Below are positions 1-4,668 of a stretch of DNA of 6,278 bases, piece by piece (position 1 is the stretch's first letter; each line of letters starts with the position of its first letter). The notes below the pieces were generated by a model that saw only the letters and a program-made list of their open reading frames with translations, searched no databases and was not told where the DNA came from. The DNA lies in contig DAOVJF010000167.1 of the NCBI GenBank assembly GCA_030673355.1, positions 1-6,278 on the forward strand, read 5' to 3'. Position numbers and translations under genes: made by a program. The DNA comes from Planctomycetota bacterium. Lineage in GTDB: Bacteria; JAJVIF01; JAPKYR01.

Positions 1-832
1 CGACGAATTTCGCGGCTTCCTCGTTGATCTGCTTTCCGACTTCCATCGATCCTGTGAAAACGATGAATCGTGTTTTCGGGTGCTTGACTAGATAATTCCC
101 GACCGAGCTTCCGGGTCCGGGCAGGTAGTTAATGACGCCTTTCGGGATGTCGCACTCCTCGCAGATTTCGAAATATTTCGCGGCGATCACGGGCGCGGTC
201 GATGCGGGTTTCAGAATGACCGAATTTCCGGCAGCAACCGGCGCGATCGTGATTCCCGACATGATCGCGAGCGGGAAATTCCACGGCGGGATCGCGACCC
301 CGGCTCCGAGCGGGATGTAATATAATTCGTTCTGCTCGTCGGGGAACGGCGTGACCTCGTGCGTGCCTCCAACTCCGGCCAGGCGGATCGCCTCGCGAGC
401 GTAGAATTCGTGGAAGTCGATAGCCTCGGCCGTGTCGGCGATGGCTTCGATCCAGGATTTGCCTTCCTCATAGACCATCCACGCGGCGAGTTCCATTTTT
501 CGGACGCGCATTTTTTTGGCGATCGCGATGATATACCTCGCGCGCGCCTCCCACGGGATTACCTTCCATTTCTCGAACGCCTTGAGCGCGGCCTGCATTG
601 CCATCTCGGCGTGCTTCTCGTCGGCTTTCGAGACATAGCCGATCACCTGGCTGGTGTCGGACGGGTTGTACGACGTAATTTTTTCTTTCGTGGTGATTTT
701 TTTACCGCCGATGACAAGCGGGTACTCCTTCCCGAGTTCGCTCTTGACTTTCTTGAGCGCCGCTTCCATGGCTTTCCGGTTTTCAGGGATTGTGAAATCT
801 TCGTACGGTTCGACAGTGTACGGTGGCAGCAT
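1..832 (-). CDS. pruA: L-glutamate gamma-semialdehyde (1-pyrroline-5-carboxylate) dehydrogenase, RocA type, N-terminal part
   Basis: An NAD-dependent aldehyde dehydrogenase that oxidises glutamate semialdehyde, in equilibrium with P5C, to glutamate: the second step of proline breakdown, cytosolic. Only codons 1-277 are present; the gene runs off the left edge, and RocA-type proteins are about 515 residues long. Visible family features are the N-terminal YPLVIGG (37-43), the oxyanion-hole Asn in IPPWNF (181-186), the cofactor-binding Lys in LKPAS (207-211), the GPGSSVG loop (239-245) and FTGS (259-262). The catalytic Cys and the general-base Glu lie beyond the edge. The ATG at 832 follows GGAGG at 844-848, an 11-nt gap. 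The N-terminus resembles the stand-alone Bacillus RocA enzyme, not the bifunctional PutA, as no proline dehydrogenase domain precedes it. No frame break is seen. Other aldehyde dehydrogenase subfamilies are less likely given the YPLVIGG and DTAEAIDF (133-140) segments. Confidence 0.93.
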   Translation of the reverse strand, partial: MLPPYTVEPYEDFTIPENRKAMEAALKKVKSELGKEYPLVIGGKKITTKEKITSYNPSDTSQVIGYVSKADEKHAEMAMQAALKAFEKWKVIPWEARARYIIAIAKKMRVRKMELAAWMVYEEGKSWIEAIADTAEAIDFHEFYAREAIRLAGVGGTHEVTPFPDEQNELYYIPLGAGVAIPPWNFPLAIMSGITIAPVAAGNSVILKPASTAPVIAAKYFEICEECDIPKGVINYLPGPGSSVGNYLVKHPKTRFIVFTGSMEVGKQINEEAAKFV

Positions 833-941
833 TTTTTGTAATTCCTCCAGGTCCTCAGTTTCCCCCCGTATCCTCAAGCGAGGGCAGGGTAGGGATGAAC
901 TGGTTAAACCCCGTCAGCGATAGCCGTAGCGGGGGAAGGAC

Positions 942-970
942 AATATACGCTTACGTCAAGGGAAATGCAA
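942..970 (-). promoter_or_regulatory. Predicted promoter of the P5C dehydrogenase gene
   Basis: On the minus strand TTGCAT (965-970) and TATATT (942-947) are separated by exactly 17 bp. Transcription would start near 935, giving a ~100-nt leader. That leader contains a CCCCG/CGGGG inverted repeat (about 910-935) that could form a hairpin. Read from sequence only. Confidence 0.5.
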
Positions 971-980
971 GCAGAGGGGG

Positions 981-998
981 GATTGTGGAGGCGGCACC
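981..998. repeat. Solo copy of an 18-bp terminal repeat
   Basis: GATTGTGGAGGCGGCACC is identical to 1895-1912, the right end of the palindromic element at 1776-1912, and is the inverse complement, with one mismatch, of its left end (1776-1793). No partner end is visible nearby, so this is either a decayed copy of the element or a target-like half site. The following bases (TGAGGGTG) differ from those after the second copy. Confidence 0.7.
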
Positions 999-1377
999 TG
1001 AGGGTGAATTACTCCTGTCGAAAGCGTATCGGGTGTATCCGTATCTCCCCTGTTTTTTTCTGATTTTTTTGTATCCCTTGATCAGGCGAAATCCGCGTTA
1101 TGACAGGGCTCAGGCGGTAATTTTCGTGTATCAGGGCAACACCGGCGATTTTCGGATTTAGGGTGTCCCAGGTGTATCGGGATACGGGTATCTTCGGGGA
1201 CACGGCATTTTTCCCTTGATACAAAATGGTAAAGTCAGGTTCATCACTGGAGAAAAATGGCATGTCCCCTTGATGTATACAATTTCAAGTAGAATTGGTC
1301 TGAGTCTGTAGATGATCATCTCTACTAACTAATAGGACATGTTAGGGGTGAAATGGCGCACTCGTTCCCCGACCATA
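999..1377. other. Intergenic stretch without a supported gene
   Basis: No reading frame here has a convincing ribosome site or a recognisable protein. It contains two T-runs (1052-1058 and 1064-1070) without a solid stem before them, CCCTTGAT three times (1075, 1213, 1267), a GTATC-GG-GATAC hairpin near 1172-1183, and the palindrome GATGATCATC near 1312-1321 set inside GTAGA/TCTAC. None of these supports a specific function. Confidence 0.5.
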
Positions 1378-1408
1378 TTGTGAATCCTGGACAAATCTGC
1401 ACTATAAT
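1378..1408 (+). promoter_or_regulatory. Predicted promoter of the small membrane protein gene
   Basis: A perfect TATAAT at 1403-1408 lies 65 bp before the start codon at 1473. The best -35 is TTGTGA at 1378-1383, with a long 19-bp spacer, so the -10 box carries most of the support. The -35 region overlaps GTGAATCCTGGA (1380-1391), a 12-mer that recurs in the palindromic element at 1826-1837. Confidence 0.5.
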
Positions 1409-1472
1409 TAATAAACCAGTGTTACTCAGTTGCATGTCATGTTTAAGGTCCAGTAATTAGGAACGTGTAGCC

Positions 1473-1718
1473 ATGGATGGTGATTTCTTCCCTGTTATGG
1501 TCTGGTCGGTGGGTGTCGGGTGGGCAGGTCTGATAGCCTTAGCTATCGATACAGCCAGGCTTCACCTCAGGGATAACAAAATATGGGGCTGTGTTGTCTT
1601 TTTTGTGCCGGGACTGGGACTGCTCATGTACGCGATCGCAACCCGATCCATTGTCGCGTGGTTTACGATAGTGATAATTATTATTGCATCGGTCTGGGCA
1701 CTGAATATTTTCGGATAA
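1473..1718 (+). CDS. 81-aa membrane protein, resembles a stand-alone PLDc_N domain
   Basis: A very hydrophobic small protein with three likely membrane segments at residues ~5-25, 37-56 and 58-79. The loop between the first two is basic (R29, H31, R33, K36), which would place it in the cytoplasm. The segment KIWGCVVFFVPGLGLLMYAI (36-55) matches the W...P.lG.llY pattern of the PLDc_N (phospholipase D-nuclease N-terminal) domain. That domain also occurs alone in small bacterial proteins of unknown function. AGGA at 1459-1462 precedes the ATG by 10 nt, and a good -10 box lies upstream. Transcribed alone. The resemblance is by eye and the function is not known. Confidence 0.72.
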   Translation: MDGDFFPVMVWSVGVGWAGLIALAIDTARLHLRDNKIWGCVVFFVPGLGLLMYAIATRSIVAWFTIVIIIIASVWALNIFG

Positions 1719-1747
1719 TAAAAAAACCCGGGAAGCACATTCCCAGG
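1719..1747 (-). terminator. Intrinsic terminator acting on minus-strand transcripts
   Basis: The inverted repeat CCCGGGAA (1727-1734) / TTCCCAGG (1740-1747) has a 5-nt loop. Read on the minus strand, the single imperfect pair becomes G.U and the stem is followed directly by a T-tract (the complement of the A-run at 1720-1726). On the plus strand the stem has a C/A mismatch and no T-tract. It sits just after the stop codon of the membrane protein, yet no minus-strand gene is visible to the right that it would serve. Confidence 0.5.
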
Positions 1748-1775
1748 CTACGTCGTACAATAATTTTACCCGACA

Positions 1776-1912
1776 GGTGCCGCCTCGACAATCGCGAAGC
1801 GAGTTTCGAGGTGCTTGACCTTATGGTGAATCCTGGAATTTGGGGGAATATCGCAGAGTCACCATAAGGTCAGGCACCTCCAAAATCCAGGATGGATTGT
1901 GGAGGCGGCACC
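1776..1912. mobile_element. Nested palindromic (MITE-like) element, 137 bp
   Basis: The ends are 18-bp inverted repeats with one mismatch: GGTGCCGCCTCGACAATC at 1776-1793 and GATTGTGGAGGCGGCACC at 1895-1912. Inside is a second inverted pair of 22 bp with one mismatch (1808-1829 and 1859-1880). A third, 14-bp pair (1830-1843 and 1880-1893) carries ATCCTGGA in inverse orientation. The element therefore has terminal inverted repeats around a long internal hairpin and no coding capacity. It looks like a small non-autonomous or REP/MITE-type repeat, and a solo end occurs at 981-998. No clear target-site duplication flanks it. Family unknown. Confidence 0.65.
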
Positions 1913-1944
1913 AGAGTTCGCTACTGACTTCAAAGGCTGATTAT

Positions 1945-2010
1945 ATCCACCGTCAAGGCCTATTTCATCCACCGTCAAGGCCTATTGCATCCACCGTCAA
2001 AGCTTGATTT
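1945..2010. repeat. Three 22-bp direct repeats upstream of the RNA array promoter
   Basis: ATCCACCGTCAA begins at 1945, 1967 and 1989, a period of exactly 22 bp. The first two units share ATCCACCGTCAAGGCCTATT and the third diverges at its end. A degenerate fourth unit precedes them from about 1923. Twenty-two bp is close to two helical turns, so equivalent bases face the same side of the DNA. The block ends ~50 bp before the -35 box at 2062, consistent with operator or activator sites, which is inference. Confidence 0.75.
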
Positions 2011-2025
2011 TATAGTAATTTCAAA

Positions 2026-2058
2026 TGTGGAAAGGTTGTGGGAAAGCTGTGGGAAAAT
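2026..2058. repeat. Three 11-bp direct repeats abutting the array promoter
   Basis: TGTGG starts at 2026, 2037 and 2048, exactly 11 bp apart, each followed by an A-run, giving the pattern TGTGG(G)AAA. The repeats end just before the -35 box at 2062. Short A-tracts phased with the helix suggest curved DNA, an UP-like element, or a cooperative protein site. Confidence 0.65.
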
Positions 2059-2061
2059 CGC

Positions 2062-2090
2062 TTGCTATTAGACATATTAATTTGTATAAA
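2062..2090 (+). promoter_or_regulatory. Predicted sigma70-type promoter of the tandem structured RNA
   Basis: TTGCTA (2062-2067) and TATAAA (2085-2090) are separated by 17 bp, giving a predicted start near 2097. The first tetraloop hairpin begins ~13-20 nt after that start, so little leader precedes the structured RNA. The promoter is preceded by two direct-repeat blocks with 22-bp and 11-bp periods. Confidence 0.65.
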
Positions 2091-2151
2091 GGGACTACAC
2101 CAAACGAAACTTCATTTGAGGAGCGATCCTTCGATGAAGCTGTAAACTCTA

Positions 2152-2767
2152 GAAAGGGATTTTCCCGGACAGGAGAAGAACTTGAAAAAGAGCAATCTTT
2201 CGATAGTTTAACTCCTCAAGGTGATAAATCCCGGGACTGAGATCTCCGGAAAGGGATGTTCCCCTGGACCGAGTTGAGACAAGATTGGAAGCAATTCCGG
2301 GAACGTTGAAACTCAAACCAGGGTCAAAAGTCCCGGGGATGGAGCCCTCCCGAAAGGGATGTTCCCCCTGACGGATTTGATACCGGATTGGAAGCGATTC
2401 CCTGAAGGTCCAAATTTCTGAAGGGGTCAATAGTTCCAAGTACGGAGCCACTCCCGAAAGGGATGTTCCCCCGGACGGGCCTTATACCGGATTGGAAGCG
2501 ATTCCCTGATGGTACATGGTTCTGAAAGGGTCAATAGTCCTTAGTACGGGGCACTCCCGAAATGGATGTTCCCCTTAACTGAGTCGACACTCGAAAGGAA
2601 GCGATTCCCCGACAGTTGAAACTCCACCAAGGGTAAAAAAATCCTTAGTACGGAGCTCTCCCGAAAGGGATGTTCCCCGGATCGGGATTGAGATCAGACG
2701 GGAAGCGATTCCTCGACGATTGAAATTCCCTGAAGGACCGATAATCCCCAGTACGGAGACCTCTTCT
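2152..2767 (+). repeat. Tandem array of six degenerate ~97-105-bp units
   Basis: Counting from GAAAGGG (variants GAAATGG and GAAGGGG), units start at 2152, 2249, 2352, 2456, 2559 and 2663. The spacings are 97, 103, 104, 103 and 104, with a final junction at 2768. Conserved blocks per unit are AAGGGATGTTCCC, GGAAGCGATTCC, an A-rich loop and AGTACGG (2439, 2543, 2647, 2750). Units 3-6 are the most alike. The first unit and a leading half-unit (2097-2151) are most diverged in sequence but keep the pairing. The substitutions between units argue against recent slippage and for selection on structure. There are no unique spacers between identical repeats, so it is not a CRISPR array. Confidence 0.85.
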
Positions 2768-2891
2768 GAAGGGGAGACGTCCCTTTCCAGAAGATCCTCC
2801 TGATAGGGCGTCCTGGAAGGAGAGCTCTGCTGGATTGCAAAATCCAAACGAGCAAAGAATCTTGATGGAGAAGAGATTCTTCGTGAAGAGG

Positions 2892-2931
2892 GAGGGAGAC
2901 GGAACTTGTTCCAGTTCTCCCTCTTTTTTTT
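2892..2931 (+). terminator. Strong intrinsic terminator of the tandem RNA
   Basis: GAGGGAGA (2892-2899) pairs with TCTCCCTC (2916-2923), followed directly by eight T (2924-2931). The stem continues past a small internal loop into GGAA-CTTG-TTCC (2901-2912). The same GGAGGGAGAC sequence starts the terminator of the second RNA at 3466-3475. Confidence 0.9.
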
Positions 2932-3001
2932 GCTCGAAATCGTCGGGTAGGAGCGGCCGGATAGGAAGAGTAAATCTAGAGTAGTATGCTTGAAATCGGT
3001 A

Positions 3002-3029
3002 ACCCCACGTGAGAGCGCGGGGTTTTTTT
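3002..3029 (+). terminator. Second, back-up intrinsic terminator
   Basis: ACCCC (3002-3006) pairs with GGGGT (3019-3023), with a further CG/CG inside a one-pair mismatch and a TGAGAG loop. It is followed by T-run 3023-3029. It lies ~70 bp after the first terminator with no gene between, so it probably catches read-through. It could instead end a short unseen RNA from 2932-3001, for which I see no good promoter. Confidence 0.75.
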
Positions 3030-3300
3030 GTGCATAAAAAATCCAAGCGCAGGATGCGCGTGGGACTGAAGATTCATGCGCAGGATGCACATGTTACATT
3101 ATGGCATTTCTTCGGGAAGGAATACGCTTATGAGCCAGGATCCTGATATGCCGGCTGTGTCATCATGAAGGACACAGGCCAGACCGTCGAAGTCGCTGCC
3201 ATTTGACTTAAAACGGGCAGGTCGTACTTAAAAAATGCCGCCAGGAAATCGGACATTTTCCAGAGAAATGCCGGATGGAATTTTATACAAAAAAGGGAGG
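3030..3300. other. Intergenic region with small hairpins, no supported gene
   Basis: It contains two copies of GCGCAGGATGC (3047-3057 and 3078-3088), each inside a hairpin with GGA in the loop, and a CTGTGTC/GACACAG hairpin (3155-3161 / 3171-3177). A 12-codon frame at 3130-3168 has no family resemblance. The rest shows nothing I can name; it ends at the promoter of the second RNA. Confidence 0.5.
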
Positions 3301-3305
3301 TTCTA

Positions 3306-3334
3306 TTGCGAAATTGGGTTAAGTGGTGTATATA
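3306..3334 (+). promoter_or_regulatory. Predicted promoter of the short structured RNA
   Basis: TTGCGA (3306-3311) and TATATA (3329-3334) are 17 bp apart, with the A/T-rich run continuing to 3339. The predicted start is near 3341. The -35 is close to that of the tandem RNA (TTGCTA), but the upstream repeat blocks seen there are absent here, so the two may be regulated differently. Confidence 0.55.
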
Positions 3335-3340
3335 AATTAT

Positions 3341-3513
3341 GAAGGATGAAAACTATCTTCCAGAGGGATTAAAAACCCCAAAGGGAGGTTTAACCCCCGA
3401 GAGGAATTTAGAAAAATTCCAGGGGGTAATAACTCAGATGGAGCTTGAAAAACTTCATCACGAGTGGAGGGAGACAGAAAACCAGAAAAAAGTTTGTCTC
3501 CCTTTTCCTTTTT
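3341..3513 (+). ncRNA. Predicted ~170-nt structured RNA sharing the 3' domain of the tandem RNA
   Basis: Not recognised as a known family. It has an AAACC/GGTTT hairpin around CAAA (3373-3391). Next comes a nested stem, CCCCC (3394-3398) / GGGGG (3422-3426), enclosing GGAATTT-AGAA-AAATTCC (3403-3420). The third element is GATGGAG (3437-3443) / CTTCATC (3453-3459), followed by the terminator. GATGGAG...CTTC...GGAGGGAGAC occurs in the same order and spacing as in the tandem RNA (2864, 2879, 2891 against 3437, 3453, 3466). Segment 3376-3426 parallels one array unit: CCC-xAAA-GGGA, then a C-run, then a GGAA/TTCC hairpin. It therefore looks like a one-unit relative of the large RNA. Ends are inferred from the promoter and terminator. 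No protein frame with a start and ribosome site fits. Confidence 0.65.
3467..3513 (+). terminator. Intrinsic terminator of the short RNA
   Basis: GGGAGACA (3469-3476) pairs perfectly with TGTCTCCC (3495-3502), followed by TTTTCCTTTTT. The loop is A-rich. It is related in sequence to the terminator at 2892-2931. Confidence 0.82.
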
Positions 3514-3519
3514 AGAAGA

Positions 3520-3547
3520 TCCCGAATAAGTCGGGAATTTTTTATTT
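3520..3547 (+). terminator. Second terminator, directly before the nitroreductase promoter
   Basis: TCCCGA (3520-3525) pairs with TCGGGA (3531-3536) across a 5-nt loop, followed by ATTTTTTATTTT. It isolates the nitroreductase gene from the RNA gene upstream. Its T-tail runs into the -35 box of that gene's promoter. Confidence 0.85.
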
Positions 3548-3575
3548 TGGAAAAGGGTGAAATACGCTGTAGAAT
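3547..3575 (+). promoter_or_regulatory. Predicted promoter of the nitroreductase gene
   Basis: TTGGAA (3547-3552) and TAGAAT (3570-3575) have a 17-bp spacer, placing the start near 3582 and leaving a ~26-nt leader. Together with the ribosome site at 3593-3597 this supports the downstream ATG at 3608. An in-frame ATG at 3557 lies inside this promoter. Confidence 0.6.
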
Positions 3576-3607
3576 GTAGCGGAAATTCAAACAGGAGCGA
3601 TCAATCG

Positions 3608-4117
3608 ATGGAAGCAATCGAAGCATTACTTACGAGGCGTTCAATCAGGAAATTTACCGATCAACCGGTGACCGACGAACATGTCGATACGATTTTGAAA
3701 GCTGCTATGTACGCGCCGTCAGCAGGGAACACGCAGCCGTGGCATTTTGTTGTTGTCAGGGATCGTGAATTGCTCGACATGGTGCCGGAATTCCACCCTT
3801 ACGCCAGGATGATTTTGCAGTCCCCGGTCGCGATACTTGTGTGCGGTGATCGGGATTTGCAGAAATTCGATGGTTTCTGGATACAGGATTGTTCGGCAGC
3901 AACCGAGAACCTATTGCTCGCAGTGCACGGGCTGGGGCTTGGGGCGGTATGGCTCGGGGTGCATCCGAGACCCGAGCGAATCGAGGGCGCCAGGAAATTA
4001 TTCGATTTACCCGACAACATCCTGCCGTTGTCGCTGATTCCGATCGGTTACCCGGATGAATCGAAACCCGATCCGGAAAGATTCAAGCCTGAGAGAGTAC
4101 ATTTGAATAAATGGTGA
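3608..4117 (+). CDS. Nitroreductase family flavoprotein, 169 aa
   Basis: An FMN-dependent NAD(P)H oxidoreductase fold, cytosolic and usually a homodimer. The physiological substrate is not predictable; relatives reduce nitroaromatics, quinones or other electrophiles. Family marks: RRSIRKF (10-16, FMN phosphate contacts), AAMYAPSAGNTQPWHF (32-47), LVCGD (77-81), WIQDCSAATENLLLA (91-105), GLGAVWLG (110-117), IPIGYP (144-149) and a C-terminal W169. The length matches the short ~170-aa nitroreductases common in anaerobic bacteria and archaea. The start at 3608 was chosen because AGGAG (3593-3597) lies 10 nt upstream and the family begins at this point. An earlier in-frame ATG at 3557 would add 17 unconserved residues and lies in the promoter. 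The gene stands alone between a terminator and the convergent HEPN/MNT genes. No obvious terminator follows it. Confidence 0.92.
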   Translation: MEAIEALLTRRSIRKFTDQPVTDEHVDTILKAAMYAPSAGNTQPWHFVVVRDRELLDMVPEFHPYARMILQSPVAILVCGDRDLQKFDGFWIQDCSAATENLLLAVHGLGLGAVWLGVHPRPERIEGARKLFDLPDNILPLSLIPIGYPDESKPDPERFKPERVHLNKW

Positions 4118-4210
4118 GGTGCTTTAAATTTTAATGTGCTACAGCTTTGGGAACAGAACGGATATCATATCAGGGGAAATCCATGGACAGAGAAAAGGCG
4201 TGGTTAAGGT

Positions 4211-4247
4211 TACCCCAATCCGACCCAACTTGAATCGCCGAGCATGA
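4211..4247. repeat. 37-bp direct repeat, left copy (duplicated 3' end of the thymidylyltransferase gene)
   Basis: Identical over all 37 bp to 5028-5064. On the minus strand it encodes MLGDSSWVGLG and then TAA. The right copy, inside the intact gene, ends with TAG. The base on each side differs between copies, so the repeat limits are clear. The left copy is cut off from the rest of the gene by the HEPN/MNT pair. Confidence 0.95.
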
Positions 4248-4260
4248 GGCTCATTATGTC

Positions 4261-4668
4261 TCAGGGTCTAACTTCATCCGGAAGACGATTAATAACCTCA
4301 TTGTAAACATTCCGTGCGATTTCAATCGTTTCCCTTGCCTCGTCTACGGATAGTTCTCCCATATCACCCGGATAACGGAACGCCCAGGCGAAAACGGTCA
4401 GCTCCCGCGCAGGATCGAGTATCACCATAAGAGACTCGTCAATGTTCTCGCAGGCCAACCCCAATTCATCGAGATCATGTGTCTTTCTGAATATTTTATC
4501 ATGCGCAGTGAGAAAACCTTTCATCGTTTTTTCAACTGCCTGCTGCGAGTGAAATAGCGCATCCTCAATGAGCGGTGGCGAAGCCTCAAGATCTATCTCC
4601 CCAGCTCTCAGGTCGTTCTGCGCCTTTTGCAACCAGGCTTTGACCTCAGCGGATTTCTCAGGATGCAT
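4261..4668 (-). CDS. HEPN domain protein, partner of the MNT nucleotidyltransferase (toxin candidate)
   Basis: A small alpha-helical HEPN-fold protein of 135 aa. Such proteins pair with minimal nucleotidyltransferases in toxin-antitoxin-like modules, where the HEPN partner is the presumed RNase toxin. Visible marks: WLQKAQNDLRAGEI (12-25), HSQQAVEKTMKGFL (40-53), the family's THDL at 63-66, and RYPG (98-101). It fits the PF05168-type HEPN group (HI0074-like). The canonical RNase motif R-x4-6-H is not clear: the only Arg near H64 is R61, and there is no following Tyr of the RX4HXY type. RNase activity is therefore uncertain. The ATG at 4668 overlaps the end of the MNT gene by 11 nt, so the two are translationally coupled and HEPN is second in the operon. 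Confidence 0.85.
   Translation of the reverse strand: MHPEKSAEVKAWLQKAQNDLRAGEIDLEASPPLIEDALFHSQQAVEKTMKGFLTAHDKIFRKTHDLDELGLACENIDESLMVILDPARELTVFAWAFRYPGDMGELSVDEARETIEIARNVYNEVINRLPDEVRP

Larger units (their letters stand above)
2097..2931 (+). ncRNA. Predicted ~835-nt structured RNA made of tandem ~104-nt units plus a unique 3' domain
   Basis: Not recognised as a known family. From the promoter to the terminator there are seven hairpins with GNRA tetraloops: AGGA-GCGA-TCCT (2119-2130), AAAGA-GCAA-TCTTT (2187-2200), GGAA-GCAA-TTCC (2287-2298), and GGAA-GCGA-TTCC at 2390, 2494, 2597 and 2701. The last five are 103-104 nt apart. Stem bases change in matched pairs between units. An outer stem around each hairpin does the same: AGGAG/CTCCT, GAGTT/AACTC, GGGCC/GGTTC, GAGT/ACTC, GGGA/TCCC. 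Unit junctions carry a second hairpin, TCCC-GAAA-GGGA (2348, 2452, 2659; variant at 2555). The 3' domain contains CTTTCCAG/CTGGAAGG (2783-2820), TGGATT-GCAA-AATCCA (2831-2846) and ATGGAGAA-GAGA-TTCTTCGT (2865-2884), then the terminator. Unit length is not a multiple of three and no protein frame persists. Transcript limits are inferred from promoter and terminator. Confidence 0.75.

Noticed and set aside
359..841. 160-aa plus-strand frame opposite the dehydrogenase gene
   Set aside because: It is the shadow of a well-conserved dehydrogenase on the other strand and has no recognisable motifs.
2025..2240. 71-aa plus-strand frame beginning in the 11-bp repeats
   Set aside because: It starts upstream of the predicted promoter, spans the promoter and first hairpins, and has no ribosome site or family resemblance.
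2152..2767. CRISPR array
   Set aside because: Units are ~104 bp, diverge throughout and have no alternation of constant repeat and unique spacer. No cas genes are in view.
2575..3090. Long minus-strand frames (171 and 133 aa) and the 100-aa frame at 2149-2451 over the repeat array
   Set aside because: They run antisense through structured repeats of 103-104 bp, which shift frame at each unit. They are rich in Ser/Arg/Pro low-complexity sequence, lack ribosome sites and resemble no family.
3130..3168. 12-codon frame as a leader peptide
   Set aside because: No gene follows within reach and no attenuator logic links it to the hairpin at 3155-3177.
3557..3607. Upstream ATG for the nitroreductase giving 186 aa
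   Set aside because: It falls between the -35 and -10 boxes of the predicted promoter. The family starts at MEAIEALLTRRSIRKF, and AGGAG is correctly spaced for 3608.
4183..4233. 16-codon frame after AGGGG, running into the left 37-bp repeat
   Set aside because: The ribosome spacing is good, but the peptide is made partly from the antisense of the duplicated gene end and resembles nothing; probably chance.
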